The translations under genes and the position numbers were made by a program. The notes under the pieces were generated by a model. The model saw nothing but the letters and a program-made list of their open reading frames with translations, had not been told where the DNA came from and made no database searches. Of a stretch of 64,000 nucleotides of DNA, positions 56,282 through 64,000 are shown one piece after another. This stretch comes from Platerodrilus igneus (lineage: Eukaryota > Arthropoda > Insecta > Coleoptera > Lycidae). Every line of letters begins with the position of its first letter. Position 1 is the first letter of the stretch. The stretch is from positions 2,735,638 to 2,799,637 of the forward strand of contig JARFIW010000941.1 in assembly GCA_036346225.1 (NCBI GenBank), read 5' to 3'.

Positions 56282-58384
56282 CTACGAAGTCCTACTACGC
56301 TTGTCTAGCCTTGATGTAATGAACGTCCAGTTTTCTGCTCAATGCCACCGCTCTGTGTTTTCTAATATTCTAATTTTAATAAGTCACGGCTAGCCCAGTT
56401 TAATTCACGCACCTGTTTGAATTGATAAAATGAAGTCACTAAATATTCGTATAATGAAAGGAAATAGTATCTACACTTCACAATTTTGTAATTCTTTAAA
56501 TAAACCCTTCAATCAATTAATATTATTTGGATCAGTTATCCCAAAAATTAGATCTCTTTAATTTAATTTAAGGTCACCAAAAACGATACCTTTTACTAAA
56601 AAAAATCTAGAACATTCAAGACCTTTTATGCTTATCACGTAAATTTCAAGGTATTAAATATTTTTGTTAAGTCCTTACAAATTTGAGAAAAATTATATTT
56701 AGTGTTTAAATTTAAATTTAAAAAGATTCCTTATACTAGTTAGCCCCGACCTGTGATATTCTGATGAGTTGTTGCGTGTTGTGGTTCAATACCTCCTTAT
56801 TATTTTCAATCGAAAACCAATGCTCTGCTTTGTACCCTTCATCACGTACGTTTGAACCAATAATTCAGTATTGTTACTCCTGATTTCCAAAATTCACTTC
56901 GTGCTTTTCTTTATATTTTTCTGGATCCGCCTTAGACCACTTCACTTGATTACAAACTGGATTTTTAAATACCACTCAGAAGTTCTGAATACCAGACTTA
57001 GATTCTTCTTAATATCGTAGTTTTCTTAGATTTCTTATATACACCTTAGAAATATCTCACTTAGAATTCGTAGGTTTTTTAGAGCCCTACATTATTATAA
57101 ACATTTATTTTAAATTAATTAACACATTTCTACTCACGTTTTCAGCAAACAGCAACAGCTTTTTCATATATCTTCAACGTAATTCGTCATCAACTATTAT
57201 TACACAACGCTACTTTTCACAATAGTATAATTTAAAATTTATTTATTTGACGCGTAAATATTCGAGTAAGAACGTTGCAGGTTCGACGTGCTTCAAACTA
57301 AGACTGCCCTTTCTTATCAACTCTGGGCGTTATATAGCTTTTGCTATCTACATTTGGATTGGTTTGTCCCAACAGCCTTACAAGGTGTTGTAACCAACCA
57401 TGTTTGTTTTTGGTATTCCTAGGCTTTTCAAGTTTATTTCTGACGAAATTATTCTGAAGTTACATATCATGCTGATGTTTGCTGTTGTTTTACGATCTTT
57501 GACCGCCTGTTTTGTTATTATTGTTGGACTTTAATTTAGCTTATGTCTGTTGTTTTGTGTAGATAAAGCTTTTGGAGAAATGAACAAAATAACTGATGTA
57601 ATATGAGTGATGTACATCCACAGGTTTTCGTAGTATTTAAAACTTATCTTTGAAAGTGCGTTTCTTATCAAAGCGCTTTATTATTCCTTCTTTATTACAA
57701 GCGTAATTGCATGGAGATTTACTAGGTTTTTATCTTATCTCATGCGTATTTATTTTATAAACTTATTAAACGCTTCTCGACGTAGTTTAATTACATGCAT
57801 AATTATTTCTCTGCTGAATATGCTTTCTATTATTGTAAGATGTGCTTACTGGCATTGATTAAAGTTAATTTCGGTCCATATACAGGGTGTTAAATGTTTG
57901 CCATTTACATAATGTGCTAATTATGTATTTTCCTGCTGAATAAATGCAGTTTTCTGATTCCTATTGCTATTTACTACGCGACCTTACGACTTAATACACC
58001 CCTAAGCAACCCCTTATCACAGCAATATATACAGGGTTAATTAAAAGTATGGAGACGACGATTGATTGTCGATAATATTTATTTTAAAAAATTATGTTCA
58101 GTACAAAAATTCTTATGAAGTTTATATCTACATTTGGGAATACTCGAATTTTTTTCTTCAGTTATTTTTGAGTTACGCCTGTCTACGTAATTTTTTTAAA
58201 TGGGAACCTGTTAATTTTACACTACTATTCCATAGATCATTTTTTTCTCTTTACAATAATATTTTTGTTTTTTCAATATATTATAATAAGATTTTTACAA
58301 GAAAACACCTGATTCTATTATATTTTGGGGGGGATTTATTTTTAGAATTTTGGGTTCAATGACTTTTCGTGACCCCTTATCATG

Positions 58385-58387
<3 letters not shown>
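56280..58387. other. Unassigned AT-rich stretch
   Basis: Two atacagggt phrases (57883 and 58030) resemble ends of small non-autonomous elements but no boundaries were established. A T-rich 98-codon plus frame at 58066-58362 has no recognised motif. Confidence 0.4.

Positions 58388-58420
<33 letters not shown>
58388..58420. repeat. (TA)n microsatellite
   Basis: About 15 TA units. Confidence 0.95.
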
Positions 58421-58427
<7 letters not shown>

Positions 58428-58523
58428 ATAACAGGCTTTTAGGTCTGCTGGTTAATTAATTGTACTCTTTATTATAAATCTAAGTTTTCGGTTTTATTTT
58501 AAACCATTTTCAAAGATACTAAA

Positions 58524-58714
58524 AATTAGAAACATTAATATGGGCTAAACAGTTAAAAACTTACTTACTAATGTGAGGTTTTACAATGAAATCGTCGATA
58601 AAGATAAATTTTTGAATATAAACTGAAAGTGATGTTGAAAGCTTTTAAAAAGAACACAGTTTTGTGTTTTGTTAATCAAATTTGAATGTTTAGCCCATAT
58701 TAATGTTTCTAATT
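58524..58714. repeat. Perfect 28-bp inverted repeat enclosing 135 bases (hairpin or MITE)
   Basis: 58524-58551 and 58687-58714 are exact reverse complements; weaker pairing continues outward. The size and structure would fit a small non-autonomous DNA element, or a transcript that folds into a long hairpin. No target duplication was recognised. Confidence 0.75.
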
Positions 58715-58724
58715 TCTATTTTTT

Positions 58725-60457
58725 TATTTAGCATTAAAAATAGGTAATTTGTATAGTATGCAAAGAGCAAGCATTTAACGCCCTGTATAAGGATCGCAAA
58801 TGATTTCAATTAATGCCAAGTAACATATCATTCAACAATACACACACATGCAGCAAAATTAATAACTCTACACGCAATCAAACTTGTCGTAAACCACAAA
58901 TATTCATAGATTGTAAAATTAAAAGCGTGAAATGCAGTATAAACCTAGAAAATCATAATACAATTCACATTAAACAAGCTATAAGGAAAGCAGATAGCAT
59001 AGTATTCTGATAAGGAACGCAATCTCCAAAATAGATACGCTTTAAGAACGCTAAAATGTAAACAGAAATATGTTAATTTACGTCATTTGTCTACGTGATT
59101 TTCTACATGAAGTTAATGCAGATCCCAAAGTGTTATCTTGACAAACAACCCATAAGTGAAAATTACGTGCCAAAGCAAATTAAAAATTCCTGTAACAACA
59201 TCAAAATACACGCCATAAAATAAATACAAACCCGAAATATACAATTAACTACATGATCAACGTGTCGTTCTCGAAGGTAATATTAGCAATGATAAACCTG
59301 TAAAAGGCCCAAGAATATACAAAACAGGTGATGGTTGATCGTACACTTTAAACAACAGCTCAGATAAACCAATGAATTTAAATTATCGTAGGCTATATAA
59401 AGTGGCAGGTTTGATAAGCGGACAGTCTTACTTTAAATCACGTACAAACTGCATCACTGATACTTAAGAATTTACGCGTCAAGTAAATATTCGAATTAAA
59501 AGATGAAAATTTTGTAAAAAGTGATGTTATATAATATTTTGAATTAATTATAGTGAAAATATATGAGACAAAGCGTGGCCGTTTGCTAGAAAACGTAAGT
59601 AAATATTTATTAATTGATTTAGGTTAAATATTCATAATTCAGGGCTCTAAGTAAGGAAACTCTAAGAACGATTTTAAGGTTAAATCTAAAGAAATTCTAA
59701 AGAAACTAAGAAACTCTAAGAAAATTCTAAGAAAATTTGAAAGATAAATGTAAGAATAAATCTATGGACATTACGACATTATGAAAAATTAAGGCAGATC
59801 ACATTCAACGGAGTAAAACTTGGAAAATCAACTAAAAGCAATATTGGGCTACTGATCCACGGCACGCAGCTGAAAGACGCTCAAGGAAAACTACAGGTCA
59901 GAACTATCTAGCCTAAAGCATTATTTTCTATTTATTATATTTGAACATTGATCATAATAAATCATTATTTTCTATTTAGTATTTTTAAACATATTTTAAA
60001 GTTGAATAATTTATGTAAGGAGTCAACAAAAATTTATTTTGATACGTGAAAAATTTCATAAACAAGCAAAATTCTTCAAAGAAATTTCTATTAGAGTACA
60101 AACGACATTTTGCTGGTTTTAAAATAAGAAAAGAGAATTTTAATTTTTGGAGATTTAAAATTTACTGTAATTTGATTCGGGAATTAATTTTATCATACAG
60201 TCAAACAGATTAAGCTGTGAAGTGTAAATCATTTTCCTTTTGTCATTGAACAAATATTAATCGACTTCGTTTTATCATTCAAATTAGATAAAGTTTTAGG
60301 GAAAAGGGGTAAACTATTTGATTATCGTAACGTTATGTACTCTGTGTGAATTAATCTGGGCTAGCCGAGGCAGATTTAAAATTTTTTGAGATTAAATTAC
60401 ACAGAGCTGTGGTGATCAGAAGAAGACTAATTTCATCGTCGTGCAGCGTTATCATAT

Positions 60458-60459
<2 letters not shown>
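58725..60459. other. Unassigned AT-rich stretch
   Basis: A degenerate ctaagaaa/ctaaagaaa repeat runs at 59645-59750. Otherwise nothing supported. Confidence 0.4.
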
Positions 60460-60496
<37 letters not shown>

Positions 60497-60524
60497 ATAT
60501 GTATATATGTATATATATATATAT
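60460..60524. repeat. (TA)n microsatellite with short interruptions
   Basis: Two TA runs separated by ccatatg and gtatatatg segments. Confidence 0.9.
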
Positions 60525-61421
60525 TATTTGATAATAGAAGTGTGCCGAGCTACAATGGAACTAGCGTCAATAAATTGCTGTGACGTTAACCTAACATAGA
60601 TTACATAAGTGTTACAAAGATATGTCTTACATAAAGTAACGCTTTTAACATGGTAAGTAGATTTCATGTTTCAACTTAGTAGGATAATTACAAATAGTTA
60701 TATAAAGTGTTGAATTTGGTCGACATCTAACACTTATTAGATATTCGATTGAAACTGAGGTAATTATCTTAAGCCATATGACGTAATTTACCCTTTATTT
60801 TGATCATACATTTAGTATTCAGAACGTTCTGGGTACACAGAAGCATCATTGTCGGTCATTAAAGTTATTCCAACTATCCCAGAGTTTAGAAGTTTACATA
60901 ATTAATCCTAATTTGTGTAATAAAGCTCACGAAATTCATGTTCTGTAACATCGTTTGTCCAATGTCTTCTGAACTATAATACGTGTGAATTATGTAGACT
61001 TTTGAAAAATGAACAAAGCGCTCGTTTCTAAACAAAAAAAAAGGACCTCGTTATTTATTCAGTGCGTACATTTTTATTTAACCAATATACCTTACAGCAT
61101 ACTCTGAACAAGGTAACTTTAGGAGTAGTTTAATATGTAATTTAGCAAATAATGAAGAAAAATTTAGAAAAACAACAGTCTAGTTTGCATGTTTATATAT
61201 AAATGTTTTGATTTATATGTCATTTGTCAAAAACTGTCAATCTTGTAATTATTCAAAATAGCTTTTTAAAAATGTTTTCTGTTACACATGCCAGTAATTA
61301 CACAATCTCAACTATTTAATCTGTGACCAAGAGTAAAAATTACTCGAAAATTCAGATGGAATAAAAGAGTACGTCTTTATTATTTTTTTAAACAGGACCT
61401 ATAACCCATAAAAACTGAATA

Positions 61422-61422
<1 letters not shown>
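60525..61422. other. Unassigned AT-rich stretch
   Basis: Nothing supported. Confidence 0.45.

Positions 61423-61464
<42 letters not shown>
61423..61464. repeat. (TA)n microsatellite
   Basis: About 20 TA units directly before the first tRNA-like repeat unit. Confidence 0.95.
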
Positions 61465-61467
<3 letters not shown>

Positions 61468-61533
61468 AAAGTTAGGTTTATATATGGTACTGTACACGAT
61501 TTAGATTTGTAAATTTCCCAATTATAGCCATCG

Positions 61534-61606
61534 GCCTCGGTAGCGTAATTGTTAAACGCACAGTTCCGGCAAAACTGAGATGCAGGTTCAAATCCTGTCC
61601 AAGGCC
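61534..61606 (+). tRNA. tRNA-like cloverleaf, copy 1, anticodon position GGC
   Basis: 73 bases fold as a standard cloverleaf. The acceptor stem GCCTCGG pairs with CCAAGGC (one C-A mismatch). The D stem is GCGT/ACGC, the anticodon stem CAGTT/AACTG has loop CCGGCAA, and the T stem GCAGG/CCTGT has loop TTCAAAT. Box A (tagcgtaatt) and box B (ggttcaaatcc) are present. The anticodon would be GGC (Ala), but position 33 is C instead of the nearly universal T and the conserved GG of the D loop is GT, so it is probably a tRNA pseudogene or tRNA-derived repeat. The 5' half resembles eukaryotic elongator tRNA-Met as I remember it. Confidence 0.6.
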
Positions 61607-61611
61607 TTATA

Positions 61612-61615
61612 TTTT
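61612..61615 (+). terminator. Pol III T-run after tRNA-like copy 1
   Basis: TTTT five bases after the end of the cloverleaf. Confidence 0.55.
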
Positions 61616-61936
61616 CCTTCTTTCAATTACTAGCTCGATTTAAAATGATCATTTACGCTTTACTTATAAAAGTCTAAGTATTATTTCATCTTATTAATTG
61701 CAATACGTTAGTATTTATCAACTTACCTTGTGTAAAAAACTACTTATAATATTTATATATTAATACTTGGCTTATAGCCGTGATTTTGAGCGTTGCTTCC
61801 TGTTTATGTCTGACATAAGTCAAAAATTGACAATTTCAGATATGATTGACAAAAATGCTAAACGTAATTGAAAGTTAGATCTATATATGGTACTGTACAC
61901 GATTTAGATTTGTAAATTTCTCAATTATAGCCATCG

Positions 61937-62009
61937 GCCTCGGTAGCGTAATTGGTAAAAGCACAGTTCCGGCAAAACTGAGATGCAGGTTCAAATCCTG
62001 TCCAAGGCC
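61937..62009 (+). tRNA. tRNA-like cloverleaf, copy 2
   Basis: Same length and structure as copy 1, with the same anticodon loop CCGGCAA. The D loop keeps GG, but the D stem has a G-A mismatch (GCGT/AAGC). Thus each copy has lost a different D-arm feature, and the common ancestor was probably intact in both. The box A match (tagcgtaattgg) is better here. Status as a functional tRNA is doubtful because of C33. Confidence 0.6.
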
Positions 62010-62014
62010 TTATA

Positions 62015-62018
62015 TTTT
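62015..62018 (+). terminator. Pol III T-run after tRNA-like copy 2
   Basis: TTTT five bases after the end of the cloverleaf, at the same place as in copy 1. Confidence 0.55.
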
Positions 62019-62146
62019 CCTTCTTTCAATTACTAGCTCGATTTGAAATGATCATTTGGGCTTTACTTAAAAAGTCTAGGTTATTATTTCATCTTATTAA
62101 ATGCAATACGTTAGTATTTATCAACTTACCTTGTGTAAAAAACTAC

Positions 62147-62152
<6 letters not shown>

Positions 62153-62186
<34 letters not shown>
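62153..62186. repeat. (TA)n microsatellite
   Basis: About 17 TA units directly after the second tRNA-like repeat unit. Confidence 0.95.
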
Positions 62187-62188
<2 letters not shown>

Positions 62189-63095
62189 GTGCCAACTTGT
62201 ATTCTGAACATACGATTACATACATACAATTAAGTGAATAAAATGATCACAATAAGTGCAACATTAATACTTCGTATTAGCTCACATCACGATAATCATT
62301 TTAAAGCTACCAAGTGTAGTTATCAAATGGTGCAAATAGTGCATAAACACTCATCCTCGAGTTTACAACGTAGGACTGGATCCTTCCGTCTCTAATGACG
62401 GGGCGAAATAGAGGGGCGCGTGATCCCGCTTTGGGGGTGTCCTCCCATCACAAAAAGGAGGCAATCCCACGGGTGAAGCTGGAATAATTTCAGGTAAAAT
62501 TACTTTATTGTCGCCGCAAAGTATATTTTTCTTAAAACCAGAAATACTCACCACACAATATTGTGTGCGCGAAATCTCATAAAAGAAACAGAAACAAAAA
62601 ATACAACGAGTACTTTTGTCGTGTTCAGAAAAGAAAATGCACATATATTCATTTTGAAATAACCAAGGTTTAAAGTAATACCAGTGTATCAACACAGGTG
62701 ATTAGAAAACTCGAAACACGGTTTATCAGACAGTTTAATACATTATGTCAACGAGTCTTTATATTGAAGTAATCTAGAAAGTAATTATACGCTATCATAG
62801 TGTGTAGCAAGTTCACGGATACCTAAAACAATGTATTGAGTATTGAATTTATAGAAACTTTTCAAATTTGCAGCAAATTGGTTTAAATGAAAATCGTTAG
62901 GAAGTGTACTTATAGTAAAACGGTAAGATATACAGGATGTTATTGGAATAGTAACAGAATCTACGTAAATGAATAACGAATTAAAAAGGGTGTGGTTTTT
63001 AACTTACCGTCGAAAGTGAACGTAGCAAAATTATCACACCTCTGCAAGAAACTATTATCGTTCCATGAAGCATAAACCATAGATGAAATGGGTCA
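62187..63095. other. Unassigned stretch with a GC-rich patch
   Basis: 62375-62490 is markedly GC-rich (ggggcgaaatagaggggcgcg and neighbours) in AT-rich surroundings. A minus frame over it (62695-62363) is rich in Pro and Gly with no recognised domain. It may be the end of an uncharacterised repeat. Confidence 0.4.
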
Positions 63096-63099
63096 CCTA

Positions 63100-63305
63100 A
63101 AATGTGACCCATGACCCAGTGACCCAAATGAGGATGTGACCTACCACCCAGTAACCCATGACCCAAATTGACCCAGTGACCCAAATTGGCCCAGTGGCCC
63201 AAATTGACCCACATTGACCCAGTGACTCAAATTGACCCAGTGACCCAAATTGACCCACATTAACCCAGTGACCCAAATTGACCCAGTTACCTAAATTGGC
63301 CCAAA
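63100..63305. repeat. GACCCA minisatellite
   Basis: About 15 units built from gtgacccaaatt and gacccagt in variable order. The minus frame across it (63214-62999) encodes NLGHWV repeats and is a by-product of the array. Confidence 0.92.
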
Positions 63306-63310
63306 TTGAT

Positions 63311-64000
63311 GCAGTCGCAAAAATTTTCTTACTGTCTCAAATTGGCCCTCTGATGTCTTCAATTAGTGGGCGAGTTTTATCGAATAACCGATTATGAAAT
63401 TTGGAAATTTTATTATTAATTTTTAATAAATATGTGCTGTTCTACGAATTACAGTTACAAAATAAATCCCAGAACTATCTGGCAGAAGGAGTAGCTGCTG
63501 TCCGAGACAATTTTAATTAGTGTGAGATTGTTTAACAATTAAATATACAAATGATCAAAATATTTTTCAATGACAGACGCAATAAAATATAAATTGAATA
63601 ATCCCGTTTTTTGACATCGAGTTGATTGATACAGGAACATTGTTTTATATGATCTTCATCATTATTTTAGTTAATTAGTCTTATCAAGAAAACTCGGTCT
63701 CACGGAGATTTATAAAAGTCACCACCTTTGTATAAGGTTTAAATTACAATTAGAGTGATGTTTATCCATTCTTAATGATAATGATATACAAATTACAAAA
63801 ATAATGGACACTGAAAATAACCGGGTATATAATATTAAGATTTTTGCTACAAATTCAGTTCTTATGTGATAGAATACTATTATTTGAACATACAAAATTG
63901 TATACGTTCATAACACTGCATTCTCGCGGCACAGCGCCACAGCACGTTTCTTGAAAAACATGTAAAATGCGTTTGATATTATATAAAGAGCGATGTATTG
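63311..64000. other. Unassigned AT-rich stretch
   Basis: Nothing supported. Confidence 0.45.

Larger units (their letters stand above)
61465..62152 (+). repeat. Tandem duplication (offset 403 bp) carrying two tRNA-like genes
   Basis: 61465-61750 and 61868-62152 are about 95 percent identical, separated by 115 unrelated bases. The duplicated segment includes 70 bases of 5' flank, the tRNA-like sequence, a T-run and about 140 bases of 3' flank. The whole block is bordered by (TA)n arrays on both sides. Confidence 0.88.

Noticed and set aside
58066..58362. 98-codon plus frame rich in Phe, Tyr and Leu
   Set aside because: The residues reflect the T-rich DNA; no membrane protein family or motif is recognisable.
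62999..63214. Minus frame of repeated NLGHWV units
   Set aside because: It is only the translation of the GACCCA minisatellite.
1..64000. CRISPR arrays, operons, ribosome binding sites and other prokaryotic features
   Set aside because: The sequence is eukaryotic with GT-AG introns and eukaryotic transposons; no regularly spaced repeat array of the CRISPR type was seen.

Overview
The window is AT-rich eukaryotic DNA, most likely from an arthropod. The evidence is the mix of mobile elements (hAT, Penelope-like, Ty3/gypsy including an env-bearing errantivirus-like copy, piggyBac, PIF/Harbinger, mariner-like, a tRNA-derived SINE), short GT-AG introns of 54-60 bases, and many AT microsatellites. 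No ordinary host protein-coding gene could be supported. The sequence is mainly layered transposable elements separated by long non-coding stretches. The species cannot be named from the sequence.

1-12246: one old ZMYM1-like hAT transposon whose 5' end lies outside the window. A BED-finger hAT (254-4290, 8-bp target duplication) sits inside it and itself carries a SINE (1183-1481). A Penelope-like element (4962-11735, 12-bp target duplication) also sits inside it. The left inverted arm of that Penelope-like element was split by a minus-strand gypsy LTR element (5020-8114). The outer hAT reading frame resumes exactly at the predicted junctions, which confirms the boundaries.

12247-23930: flank, a second SINE copy (13249-13545), then a PIF/Harbinger element (about 14144-20502). 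The Harbinger element has a five-exon Myb/SANT-like accessory gene on plus and a broken transposase on minus. A 2.4-kb piggyBac (17085-19504, TTAA on both sides) sits in the transposase. The piggyBac transposase is nearly complete, with catalytic aspartates and a Cys-rich tail, apart from one A-run frameshift and a probable GGCC-repeat slip near the start.

23931-38708: a decayed plus-strand gypsy element (gag, a tandem-repeat ORF, RT/RNase H and integrase fragments). A young minus-strand errantivirus-like LTR element (29644-38704, CGCG target duplication, nearly identical LTRs) has landed in its integrase region. The young element shows a tRNA-Ser primer site, a polypurine tract, gag with a candidate -1 slippery site, pol, a truncated env, and six exact 90-bp repeats in its leader.

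38709-64000: mostly unassigned AT-rich DNA. It holds a mariner-like element with TA duplication (42286-43340), a fragment of an unnamed arthropod repeat protein (about 47.8-48.3 kb), minisatellites, a 28-bp perfect inverted-repeat hairpin, five (TA)n arrays, and a tandem duplication carrying two tRNA-like cloverleaves with pol III boxes.

The main value of the window is its readable order of insertions. The most interesting sequences are the 90-bp leader array, the duplicated tRNA-like loci, the near-intact piggyBac, and an errantivirus-like copy whose LTRs look young although its reading frames are heavily broken.
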